Shown: in pieces, positions 35,846 through 49,100 of the stretch
Layout of the letters: the number at the start of each line of letters is the position of its first letter
Position numbering within the stretch: position 1 is the first letter of the stretch
Source of the DNA: Lepisosteus oculatus
Taxonomy: Eukaryota; Chordata; Actinopteri; Semionotiformes; Lepisosteidae
NCBI RefSeq assembly: GCF_040954835.1
Contig: NC_090697.1
Coordinates: forward strand, 15,306,001 to 15,370,000
Direction: 5' to 3'
Length of the DNA stretch: 64,000 bases
Notes under the pieces: model-generated
What the model was told of the DNA's origin: nothing
Seen by the model: the letters and a program-made list of their open reading frames with translations, nothing else
Database searches by the model: none
Translations under genes and position numbers: made by a program

Positions 35846-36895
35846 TATATATATTTTTTATAAATACTGTATAATAAAAGTAAATGAAAAAAATTAAATT
35901 AGAACATACAGGATATAATGGAGAGCAATCATTCATAGACCATGGTAAAAAGGTGATAGATCTGAAGAGAGTCAAAGAATTTGCCTCTTGAAGAGACAGA
36001 AGAAGGGCATTCCATAACAATGGAGCAGCAACATAAAAAACGCTTTCACCAAAAATACGGGATTAAGTAGGGGGTACGTTGACAAAGGGCCAGCCTCAGC
36101 TGAACAGAACCTACGGAAGGTAGTGTAACCATGGACTTTAGAGATGGAGCCAGATTATTTAAGGCCTTAAAGTCAGTAATAAGATTTTGTATTGAAATCG
36201 TGACTTTATAGGCAACTGATGTAGAAACTTAAGTGTAGGAATGATATACTGTACTGCCAAGGTCTGGTGTCACAAGGTAGCTGCAGAATTTTGGACATCT
36301 TGCATCTTACAGAGAAGAGTGTTGGGGAGCCCACAGAGTAAAGAGTTTCCGAAACGAGGCTTGATGTTATAAATGCATGAATAGGTTACTCAGCATCAGA
36401 CGTTGAATTGCCAATATTGCTGAGGTGAAAAAAAGAGGGTTCAATCAAATGTTTTATGAGCTCAAAAGACAGTATGGGTTCAAATGTGACTCCCACTTTC
36501 CTGACTACAGCTGATTCCTGCATGGAGAAGCCATCCACTATTACTGTGAAACTCTCCCGCTTTTCCAGCTGACAGTTGCTGCCCACCCATATTTCTGTCT
36601 TGTCGCCATTTAGCTTCGGGCTATTTGATGTCAAGCAGTGCTTGATGTCACACAAATGAGAGATAACTGACAGAGAAGGGAGATCAGAGGGGAAGACTTT
36701 TTAATGTAAATCTGAGTAAACCACAGATCGTGTTTGCGCATAATCTGACTGAGAGGAAGCATGTGAATAATAAAAAGCAAAGGGCCCAAGACTGAACCCT
36801 GTGGCACACAGTGATAGACTGGGGCCATGGGGGATTTATGAGATCCAAGGGAAACAAAAGGCTGCTGTCAGTCAGATAAAAGCAGAACAGGTTAA
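35811..36895 (-). pseudogene. L2-clade LINE fragment, copy B
   Basis: The minus-strand frames give 'APVYHCVPQGSVLGPLLFII', 'SPKLNGDKTEIWVGSNCQLE', 'VVRKVGVTFEPILSFE' and 'MLWNALLLSLQEANSLTLFR', in the same order as copy A at 28553-30025 and clearly the same family. A short deletion near 36715 removes the YADD catalytic box that copy A keeps. It is broken by stops and is not functional. Confidence 0.85.
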
Positions 36896-37131
36896 ACCTG
36901 GCACCCTTGATAAAACGGTAATGAATAGCATGATATGAGATAAAACCGTTTTCGTTTTATTTCCAGCAAACATGTACCAAATGTACCAAATGTACACCTG
37001 GGATATTCTAATATTTTATGCTCATGTTTTCCAGGGCAAAGAATTGCATTATGCATTACCTTTCGATCTGGACTTTTAAGATTCATTTACCCATTCAAGG
37101 TCTGGTCATTTCTTTTTTTCTTTTGCCTCAG

Positions 37132-37143
37132 AAGTAAAGTGAG
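37132..37143 (+). other. 5' UTR part of the first coding exon of the SLC16 gene
   Basis: The acceptor tract 'tttttttcttttgcctcag' ends at 37131, leaving 12 bases before the ATG at 37144. The rest of the 5' UTR must be in an upstream exon. Confidence 0.7.
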
Positions 37144-40100
37144 ATGCATTTCTTCTCGAGGATTCCCTTCAGGAGGATTCACTCGGATGAGCCAGTACCA
37201 GGGCAGGTTCGGAGACCAGCCCCAGTGAAGGAGCCGCCAGATGGAGGCTGGGGCTGGGTAGTGGTGCTGTCAGCTTTTATCTTCAATGTGCTGGTTCTTG
37301 GATTTCACAATTCCTTTGGAGTCTACCTCATCAGTCTTCTGGAAACATATGAGGAAGCAGATTCTACAATAGGTAACCCCATTCCAACATGATATTAATA
37401 ATGTTGTGCATTTTCGCAGATTGGAAAAGAAAGGGTAGTTTACTGGACATGACCTAATATTTCATGAATGCAAGTGAGCAGACATTCCTACCTTGGAACA
37501 AGTAATAGGTTTATTCCATACTGAAAAAAAGAAGAAAGAGAACACAACGTTTCGGCTGTGGAGCCTTCTTCACGTGACTGAAGAAGGCTCCACGGCTGAA
37601 ACGTTGTGTTCTCTTTCTTCTTTTTTTCAGCATGGAATAAACCTATTACTTGTTCCTTTGCAGCCTACGCATGCTGACGCAGCTACCCACCTGAATTCCT
37701 ACCTTGCTTATTATTACCCGTACAAACACCTATCAAAGGTAGACTTGCCTGTTAGAACTGATTGTTTTTGTCAAAAAGACATCATGCATGGGGAAAACAT
37801 TAAAGTCTAAATATTTCACTTTAAAATTGAAAAATGGTGATTTCATATAATTAGAGTTGATGATCAAACAGAAGTATGAAGCATATATCTTGAATTTTTT
37901 GTGGTAGCACGTAATTACACACTGCCCAGTTTCTATTTCACATCGGTATGTGTGCATTAGTCTTACAGACATTGTCAGGAAATTTTATACAGTATATTGT
38001 TATGTAGTTAGAATAGTACAGTAATTGTTTGTGTGTTTTCTTCAGCCTGGGTAGGATCTATCAGTTATGGACTTATAATGATGTTTGGACCACTTTCTGG
38101 AAAATTGACTGTGAAATATGGAGCCAGAGAAGTATCAATAATTGGATCAATTATCATAATAATTTCCATTGTGTGCTCATCGTTCACTCCCAGCTTAGGA
38201 GTTCTTTTCTTTACACATGGATTCCTCACTGGTTTGGGTTCAAGTTTTGCATTCACACCAGGTATGTGAGGTTCTTGTAGGTTTGTACCTAGCAGATGGT
38301 ATAGGAACAATACAGTGTTATAGGGACCATATACAGTAGGGTCTTGACATCTGCAAATTTAACATTGGTGAATTTGCTTAATCGTGATTCGATCTGGCCG
38401 ATGGGGTCTTGGATGGAAGAAGAGCACAGTAGGATAAGACCGAGCTGAAGGATGTTAATCGCACAGACTAGGATCTTACCCACACCCCATCATCCACATC
38501 TCAGCATGGTAATGATTGCTCCTAGTTCTGTGGCGGCAGCGTGGGGAAGGACAGGCTCATAGGCTCACTGAGAGTTTTATTGCCCTTTTTCTTATAGTGG
38601 ATTGTTCTGATCGTGGAGCAGGGAAATAGCTGGAAAGGTAGGGTAGAGAGAGAAAATGCAAGCATCCGCTGGACACGGAGGAAGGACTCATGTCATTTAT
38701 TTTAGCCGATTGGTGTAATTATGTGATTATTTTTATTTTGTTTTATCACTATTATTTTGATTAACCTGAAGCCAATGCTTTAGTACTTTAAGCATCATGT
38801 AAATGAGGGTTACTTATGTCTTTTAATTATATACTGTATACTATGTACTGCAGTGCATTATGCAACAGTGTAGGAGTGGACTTGGTTATATGCAAATCTG
38901 GCAATTCGCAACAGTTTTCTGCACTCTGAACCCCTGAGGATGGCGAGACCCTATTATATATGCAATGAAAAAAAAATTATTGCGATAGGAAAATGAAATT
39001 TGTCATTTCTATGTGCGCTTATTGACGTTTCTATTTCTAATCAAAAGACAAATATGAGGCAAAAGTACAAAAATGCTATCTCTCCCACTCTCCAATTTCA
39101 GGTTAGAATCAAATTTAAGTAATTTAAATCAGTGTGAATTTAGTATTTGGTCACATATCCCTTACATGTAATGACTTCTTCAATTTTGTGACCCATCGAC
39201 ATCACCAGACTCCCCTTACTGTATGTTGCTATCACCAAGCCTTAACTGCAGCCACATTCAGTTTTTGATTGTCTGTGGGGATTTCTGTCTTTTTGATGCT
39301 TCTTCACAAGTAAAATGCATGTTAAATACTGTGGGATTCTAATTAGGACACTGTTATAAATATTTCCACTGCTTCCTGTTGAACTCCTTAGTTGTGCAGT
39401 GTGTTTTGGGTTGTTGTCTTGCTGCAGGGTGAATTGCAACCTAATGAATTTGGAGGCAGTTTTGTGGAATTATACATATAGATATTTCTGTACACCTCAG
39501 AATTCATTCTCCTGCTGCCATCATCAGTTACATTGTTGCTATTAACCAGTGAGCCAGTTCAGGAGGCAGCCATGCATGCCTGAGCTATGACGCTACCTCC
39601 ACCGCACTTTACATTTGAACTGGTGGATCATAAGCAGGATCAAATTCCTTTTTCCCTACACTTTTGCCTTTCAGCTCCTTTCATAAAGGTCTAGCTTCGT
39701 CTCTTGTGTCAATCAAACTTTGTTTCAACACTGTTGTGGCTCAATTTTGTATGTACTTCTTTGCAAGAAGTTTTAGTGCTGATGAGAGGTTTGTGTTTTG
39801 CTGTGAAGCCCTTATACTTTAATTCCCCAATAAAAACCTCCTTTGTACAATGAATTCAGTTACTTTAACCCATGGATATGGTCTGAAATCTCTTTGGCTG
39901 TTACTTAAGGGTTTTTCTTCACAGCCCAAAGTATTTTTCTGTCATTATCTGCCATCCTCATCCTAATACAACCTGATCTTTGCCATTGCTTACTACTACA
40001 GCAGTTTCTTCATTTTTCAAGGCATTGCATTGTGTCAATTCTGAGTGTCTGTAGTGATTCTACTTGGAAATTCCTTTGTTCTCTATTGCTTTCCCATCAG

Positions 40101-43100
40101 ACAGCTCTTTAATCTCCATCTTGGTTTGCAACTTCTGTAATGTGCCTTGTGTAGGTTGGCTAACAGTAGGGGGCACAGGGGGACCCTGTCAAATATACAC
40201 CCCACACACAGGTTTGAAGTCAAATGTATGTTTATTAAAAGGGACCATATACAATACCAGCTCGATATCCAACACAGTAAGAGAAATGGGTGATATTTTG
40301 TCCAAGGCACTCAAGGTGGTAGAGGAGGTGTTTGTCTTCAGCCCAAAGGCATACTTGATAGTTGAGTGGCAGAAATCTTCAGCCCTGAGGCTTAAAGGGA
40401 AAGTTAGCAGCCTGTGCCCTATCAGTGTGTTAGTAAGGCTGGCTTAGTGGTAACTCAGCCTGTGTAAGAGTTGAGGCTGATGTGATGATCCTGTCATTAT
40501 TATTCTGGCTTCTTCTCCTATACATATGTTTCTCCCCTTCTTCCTAGTTTGATGTGCTATATTTATGTGTGCTGGAGCAGTGAGCATAATTAATCCCTTG
40601 TCCAGTGATTGCCAGCATCCAGCCTCTTGGAAGCTGCATGTCCAGTCAGCCATCTTGAATAGGGGAAAGCTTCTAAAAACACAGAGAGGCCTTGGGGAAA
40701 GTAACGCCCCTTGAGGATTCTGCCCCTTGTGGCATCATGCTTCTAACCCAAGAACCAGACCCAAAACATAAACCCCAAAGACTGGAACCAAGGCTATATA
40801 TTCATAGCCCTTTTATGTTTTGACAATTAACGCAACATGGAACACCCAAGCAATTAGAAACCCCTGTCAGTTATTTATCCCAATAGTTGTGCTCAACTGA
40901 AATGGGAGAATTGAATACAATTAATGATATTGTACTAACCAGGCTTAACATGTATGAAAAATAATACCTTGAAACAGCTGAAATTCTAAACTTTTGGCTC
41001 AATATTTTGATCTGAAATCCAAATTTCATTAATACACAGAAAAAATGACAAATTTAACGTCACTGTCCCTATACCTTTTTTAAACTTTTTTTACATTCTA
41101 ACATTGGCAGGGCCTTGACTAGTTCAGAGCGTACTAATGTTTTTTATGATTAACTTTTCTTTTTTGTTTCATTTCAGTTCGTGTTACCATTTGCATCTTT
41201 TATCATATACTGTACATCTTTTTGCGTGAAATGATAGCAAGCCCACTAAATCTGTGAGAATTTAACACAGGCGTAACTGATCATTTAAGATAGCTAACTT
41301 TCGAAGAAGAGATAAGCAGTTTCTCAAATACCGCTGTCTGTAATTTAAGAAATGATGTTAATCTCCATTTTCCTTTTTCATGCTCAAAACGTATTTACAT
41401 ATCTAACAAGCCAATCAGTTTCACTTTGATATTTTAGACTCTCAACAAAGAACTATATAATGATACATTTATTTAATTTTCTCCATTATTCAAGACGTTC
41501 ACAGTTCAGTAAAAAAAATTAACGAAACTAGCTGAATGCATTTCCATCACATTTAGCCACAGTAATTACATCCATGCCACAATGGTTTCCATATACAGTA
41601 TCATTAAAACACCATTCCAAAGAAAACATAGCATTACATGTTTGCAGGATTAAACTAATGTTAAAAATGTGTGGGTAGTTATGATTGTTGTAGTTCCATT
41701 TTTATAAGAAATCTAACAAGATAGCTGTAAACAAGTCTTTTTGTAGTCTTTTTTATATTTCTATTTTCTATGTTGCAGTGGTCATAGATTTGTAGTACTT
41801 TTAATACTGCAAGATCACATTCCTGTTCAGGGGATTCTGGAGCTTTGGTTCCCATATAGCTGGCAGATAACAATTTGGTTTTGTGTCCTAAAGGTATGAT
41901 CATGGTAAGCCAGTACTTCACCACCAAGCGCTCCTTTGCCACAGGAATAGTGATGTCTGGAGGAGCAGCGGGTGCTTTGATCCAGACCCGTCTTCACCAG
42001 TTCCTTATTGCTGCTCTGGGCTGGAGAGAGAGCCTCCGTGTGTTCGCTGCTGTAATGGTGCTCTGTATAATCGCAGGATTTGCATATATACCGCTGAATC
42101 CACGAGGTACAAAATATGGATCACATTTGCATTACATTTTACTAAGCTAGCACTGAAAAGTGCAAGGAAACGCTTAAAACTGAAACAACGATCCGTCACA
42201 CTGGCAGTCAAAATTATGGAGAGCATTATAAATCTATCTGTTTATTTAGGTTAGCTGGGGGGTGGAGCCTGTCTTGGCAAGGAATGGGTGCAAGGTGGGG
42301 TACACTCTGGACAGGATGCCAATTCATTGCAGGGCAGACACAGACACAGACACTCACACAAACTCATGCCTAATTTTCCCAGAAGCCATTTAACCTACTC
42401 ATATGTCTTTGTTTGGACTGTGGGAGGAAACCAGAGCTGCCTCATAAATCTTCATGAAAATTCACTTATAAAGAAGGATGAAGGATGTATTCTTGGTGCA
42501 TGATTTCCCTTTAAACTGACATTTGTCCAATTCTCAGTTAGAGATACTAAAACTCTGTTAATTCCGAAACATAGCAAGTTGTGTTTCTCTTAACATTGCA
42601 GCCTCTCAGTGTTTTACCTGATCAGTATCTCAAGTATAGTTTACAGATGATCCCCTCAAGAATCCCTGTTTAACTTGCATTACAGTCCTGCTGTTTACCA
42701 ATTAATACAGTTTATGATGGTGAACACATTGATATTAATCCACATATGATGGTGCATTTGTTTTTGATAATTGTTTAATAAGATATTCCATCAATGAGAT
42801 AATTGATAGAACATTATAATCATAACTGTGATGTTTTAAAATAATTTTGTTAAATAAAGACTTTAATAATATCCCTATCCAAAGGGTAATGAATAAGCTT
42901 AGCTAAATTAGAGTCTAGCAAATAGGCAGTGATTTCGAATTTCAATTTATGTAAATGAAAATTAACACACATTTTAACACAATTAACACACAGTTTAATA
43001 CACATCAGAGATATTCTAATGGCATCTAGCTGTAATTCTTCCTGGAAAATTCCAGCTACAGTATTTGGATCTGTCTTAGTACTCAGAATTTGTCAGACAT

Positions 43101-46100
43101 CCACAATTGGATGAACTGATATTTTTTGAGAGACTTTACATGTCAGACCTTGACTAAGTTGAATCTGCTACAGAACTGAGACCGTGGTTACAAAAGTTGC
43201 CGTCTGAATTTCTGCCCCTTGATTATATTATGAATTAGTTGTTTTTTTTATTAATAACGGTGTTTTAAATCTGAGAACGACGTTTGAACATATAAATCAA
43301 TGTTTTATGCATAGTCTTCCTTCATTGACCACCAGGGTGTTCTTAAGGATGTTTTCTTTTACGCTCATACAACATTTTAAGTATTTGCAGAACAGTATGT
43401 AAATACTTGAAGTGCAGCAAACCATGAAGAACAAACCTTATACGAGGAAGCTTTTTGGTCAGTCTAATGTAGCTTGTTTGGCTGCTAGATAACATGAGCT
43501 GTATCTTGGAAAATCCTGCCATCATGTGAGCATTTTGAAAATTGCATTTTAATTCAGGAATTGTTAACCTGAACAAGCAAACCTTATAGTTTTACAGTAT
43601 ATTCCCTTTTTATTTAATGTGATCCTTTATTCTTGCAATACACACTGCGGAAGATATATGCAATCCTCTGAAGGTATGTACTGTATGTGACACTTGTATA
43701 ATAAAAAAGAATTAAGCTTGCAACTCAAATGTATACAGTAGGTTAAATCTGATTTTTGGAGTCTATGTTAAAGTTCATAGAGAAATATCCATATATTTAT
43801 TTTGTGCTGACAAGCCTCATGCAAATGTTCCAAACTTTTTCAAACTTTAAAGGTCACTCCCGGAGTGTAGCTGATAACCTAAAAACCTCCCCTCTGAGGA
43901 AGTATGTTGTTGATCTTGGACTGTGGAAGGACAGGGTATTTGTGATATGGGTATTAGCAAACGGCTTTGCAAAGTTTGGGTTCTTCATACCCTTCGTGCA
44001 TCTGGTAGGTGGTGTGTAATTGTGTTATGTTTTTTTTCTGAAATGTTTTTACAAAATTAGAAGTGTATGATAATAATTAAATTTAAGACCTGTAAAATGT
44101 TTGTTTTTGAAAATAAGCAAAACCTATGTAATATGATCGGTTCTGGAAATTTTTGTGTAACTTTCTGGAAATCAAATGCTTACTAAACATGGAAGGACAT
44201 TCTATAAAGGCAACTTATTGTAAAATTGTAATGAGGATGAGCAATGACAGTACCTTCTGGATTCAATAGATTTTATTCCAGACTGTTAAAAGAACTAAAA
44301 TAGCCAATGTTACTGAGCATATGAACCTTCCCTAGGTTAGTGACCAATGTGTTCAACTAATTTACTACATGCACTCACACTCTCACACCATATCACATTA
44401 ACATCAATTCAATTTCCCTTGGTGATCCCTTTCCCTTTCATCAATTTCCCTTCAGGATCAATAACGTCTTATCTATCTAACTGATAACCACACAACAGTA
44501 TTAAAATAATAAAATCTAAAAAATACCTCCATAGTTCAATTTCATGAAAACCAATTCTACTGTTTGTTAAATTCTTACGGTCGTGAAGTGTGCAAATACA
44601 ATCCTGAAAAACTTACATTGCTATTATATTACTTTTATTGACTCAGAATTGTTTTCTCTGAAAGATGCTGCTATTTCTCCTCATTTAATGTACAGTAGAT
44701 TTATGTGCACCTGTCACATTTTGTTTTGTTTCTTTGTTATGGCATGTGAACATTGGATGCAATATTCCCTGTTTCCTTTGTTGTTAATCTCCTGAAGAAG
44801 TTATGATGTTCAGTAATCGCTGCAGTGAATGCTATTATTCTTAATTGCATTTTCAAATTAATTTACACCCCAAAGCTTTCCAAAGTGCTTTACTTATAGG
44901 AGTTACTTATCAGGGGTGACCCATAGCAGCCATTATGTCCCAGCTGCACAACATGTCAGGCTGAGAAGTACAGTATGAAACTGTTTTAACAACTGAATTA
45001 AGAGGGAACTTGAGAGAGGCAAGATTGTTATACTCAGTGAAATTTAGCCCTGACCCTGGGCTTATCACCCCTACTCTTACAAACTGTGCCCAGGGATCTT
45101 TCATGAATAAGTTATCATCTCATCTCAACGTTGGCCCCTCCTACAGAACAGTGTGTCCCCTATTACTATACTTAGGGAATGGACTTGGAAATGTTTGTCC
45201 CATGGGAAGTTTACCTGGTGGGCACTATCACAGCTTACAGAAGCAAGCTGGTAGTGCCTTTCTGTCATTCCTGTTTTTAAATACATGACTTGATATTTTG
45301 TATATCTCATAATGCTGTAAGTAGTGTTGAGATAATTGTATGGCTTGTTTCCCAGCTAAAGCATGCGACTCAGTTGTCCATCTCAGCTTCCAAGGCTGGT
45401 AATATCATGCTGGTTCTGGGGCTAAGCAGCATGATTAGCAGAATCGTTTTTGGGAAGATCTGTGACTCTGAAAGAATTAATCGCTTATACATCAACCAGG
45501 GATCTGTGTTTTTAGTTGGTAAGTGAAAATTCTACATCTTGAACATATTTATATTAGAGTAATATATGTAGATATATTTATAATATCGAGTAATATATAT
45601 AAACTCAATGGTTTTCTGTACTTGATCACAAAAACTAAAGTTGTGTGTTTGGGTATGCAGCAAAATTTGTTGACCTTCTGTGTTTGTCACCCAACAACTT
45701 TGAATTAATATTAATATAGCTGGTAGTTAGTAATGTTATTTGTGTGTTCTGTTTCATTTGATGACACTATTTTTACTTCACATGCATAGTATGTCGTTGT
45801 AGTGTTTAAAGTCTCTTTCATGTCATCTCCTGTTCCAGTGAAGTTAGAGAAGAAGCCAGTATGGTATAAGATCTACTAGCCTTACTATGCTGCTGTGTCT
45901 CAGTTGTATAGATGTATGCCCTGTCTCTACCATAATAACCACTCATTCGCTGTTATAGTGGGGCTCGTCACCTTCATTAAAACCCGTGCTTACATTCAGT
46001 TATATATTTTTTTTAATTCCCTTGGAGTAACTAGGTGCGTTTCACCTTTATCTGGATTCACGCAAAGCTTTGACACAGTAACACAAATAGATCATACTAG

Positions 46101-49100
46101 CCATTGATAGGAACCTAGAGTTAGCACTTTATTAATGAATGTAACATTCATAGTTGAATAGTGCACTGTAGTGAATTCTCCTAATTTCATTTGAAGGCTA
46201 ATATATGAATTTTTTATAATTTTAAAACTTTACATGAAAGGTGACAGTGATACAAACACAAATAAACATCAATCAGTGAAAGAGAATTACATGAAAGTAT
46301 TTTTAAAAAGATTGTATTTGTACCAAATCACACTTTTCTGCGAATAAAACCTCAAGGCAAACAACAGGCCCAAGGCAGCATATACAGTACTCTGCATGGG
46401 ATCCCAATCACACAGACACAGACACACATACTCACACCAGTCCATAAGTCCATGTTTCCGGAAGCCAGTTAACCCACAAGTATGTCTTTCGACTGTGAGA
46501 GGAAACTGGAGAACCAGGAAGAAACCCCTGTGAATATGGGAAGAACATACAAACTCCACATAGATAGCCTCCCAAATTGTGTGGAGTTTGATCCCAGAGT
46601 GTCAACGCGTCCGGAATGCTAACCACTGTGCCACCATGCCACCTGAAGCCATAGTCACATACTGTAACACATATCCGACCTCTTTAACTGTAATCAATGT
46701 TAAAGGAAAAGCAAAATAAGCATTGTGCAAATAAGCATTATTTGTACTGGTAGATCATCAAAAAAAAATAATTTTGTTATGTATTTAACTTCCATTTTAC
46801 TTTAAAAGGGAGTATGAATATCAGTCAACATTAGGACATGAGAACATGATATATGAGGAGGACCTTTTCACATAATCTGTGGCCTTTGGCTTTTTTTTCC
46901 AGGGCTCTTGTACTTGTTCTTTCCCTTGTTTTACTCTTACGGTTCCCTCATTGCCTTCGGATTGTTACTGGGATTTGCAGATGCAGGAAACTACATCCTG
47001 CTTCCTGTCCTCACCTTCGATCTGATGGGGGCAGAACGGATGCCAGTAGCTTGGGGCTTCATGCTGACCGTGAATTCCATCAGCTCCTTTGGCCCACCGT
47101 TTGCTGGTTAGTGCGAGAGCACTTTGCATTTCAGTTGTTTGAGTTTGAGTTTTCTCGTGAAGCTGCTTTACACGTTGGGGAGGTTGTCTGCATCTTGGCT
47201 CTTGACTTCAAAAGCCTTGATTGTGTCAGCAGAGCTCATTTTCACATCGGAACAGGACACTGTTCCTTTCAATATATTAGAAAAGTGAATTAACTTTCTT
47301 TATAGTTTCTACGCAGATTTCCTCTAGACCGTCTGAATCAGCAAGGTTGAAACAGATTTAATTGTGTTTGTAAACTGGGAAGTAATTATTATGGCTCTGT
47401 ATGTGTAACTGTATTTGTGTAATTGTGTAATTGTGGTAGTCTCCAATCCTGGGCAGGGCGCTGCTGTTTTGCCCTTGAGCAAACATATTGCACTCAGATT
47501 ACTCCAGTAAAATGGTCTGTTACATAAATGGCTACATATGTAAATGTGGTTCAATTGGTTCGAACCATCAATCGGGTAAATTAACATTATATTACAACAA
47601 GGTTACAGCTGCTCTGGAAAAGTATGAAGGACAGCAATCAGATTAATTCCTGAAATTAATGTTGTACTCAGAGGAAAGTAAGCTCTTTTAGCCTGGAAAA
47701 GAGATTGCATGGAGCAGTGATTCATGTATTCACAATCCTGCAAGGTATTGGTAAATTAATCCAGGGAGCTAACGTGTGGAGCTCATGAATAAAACAGTGT
47801 TCCAAGAGGTATGTGGAAATTATCATATTAATTAAGGACTGAAAACAGCAGACACTTCTTTAAAGTGAATGTATTTGGGATCAGAAACAAACCTCATAGT
47901 CATGCTTCTTCCATCATATCAGCGGATATGCCCTTTTAGCTTTCTTCCTAGAAATGAATTGATCCTAGGCTCTCATCTTTAAAGAAGCCAGGGTGCCTGC
48001 TTAGACAGTTTCACACTTCCACAACGCTTGCATAAGAACGTGCCTCCTGGTCTAAGTTCTGAAAGTACTTTTCCATAGTTCCCACTTGTGCCCTCTGGTT
48101 CCATTGGTTCCTCTGGTTTAATTGTTCGTTTTGATTCTCTACCCATTGTTGTCTTCTTGGTTCAAGACTAAAACTACTCAGTTGTCCGAGTAGGACATTC
48201 CTTTAAGCTAAATAATGTATCGGTTATTGTTCTGCAAACTGATTCTAGAGACATAATCATTTTCATAACCTGGTGATCAAAATGCACAACAGTCTGAATG
48301 ACATCTTGAATGGTATGTTTCTAACATCTCTTGATTTGAATACTGCACTTTTACCTATATACCCTAACATTCGTGGTCAATTTTTGTCAATACTTCTCCA
48401 CATTGCATAGATAAGAAGGTAAAATTGGTCAGATTGATCTACCTAATCAGAGGCAAGTGTGACACATCCAGGAATGGTGTGCCATATCAGAGATCTTTTT
48501 AACAGGCTGTTCAAAAGGAAACATTCACAAACGCCGCCTTTTGTGACACAAAAAGTGAAACAAAAAGAACTTGAAACCCATTATGGTTGGCACTGCATAC
48601 AAAAATAACTAAAATGGACATGATAATAAAAGCTTAAGATCCCCTTTGACCTACTACACAGACAACTAGACTGTAGCTAAGCTGTTTACCAACCGGCCCC
48701 AAAACAAGTCTCTCGCCAAGACCCAGAAAAGTTTCAGAACTCAAAATTTCCATGCTCCTTACTCCACAGTTGTGTGATTGGTTGGTTGCCTCTCCCTCTG
48801 GTGAAATTGCAGAACAGAGGATCTGCCCTCTGTCTCAGATGGCAGATGTTGAAGGACCTGGAAGCCTCTCTTCCTGTTTTATTAGGTCGCCACCTGGCCA
48901 ATTGCATTCTCCCAACTGATCATGTGACTGAGGGAGGCAGGATATTGCCCACAGCTTCCTGAGGAATGTAGCTCAGGCAAGTGTTTCCATCTTGTCTAAA
49001 GTTTCCACCTTGTCGTCCCCTCACACACAATATTGTGTACACAACACAATACTGTGTATAATGTATTGTATTACACTAGACAACCTACCCTCACACAAGG

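Larger units (their letters stand above)
44005..45355 (+). other. Intron of the SLC16 gene with two old repeats
   Basis: The donor gtaggt begins at 44005 and the acceptor 'gtttcccag' ends at 45355. It contains repeat fragments at 44410-44485 and 44855-45120. Confidence 0.8.

Noticed and set aside
40140-40860. Possible solo LTR in the SLC16 intron
   Set aside because: The texture differs from the surroundings, but no TG...CA ends, TSD or second LTR could be found.
46853-47293. 146-codon frame overlapping an SLC16 exon
   Set aside because: It is in the wrong frame relative to the exon 46903-47106, whose correct frame carries the transporter sequence.
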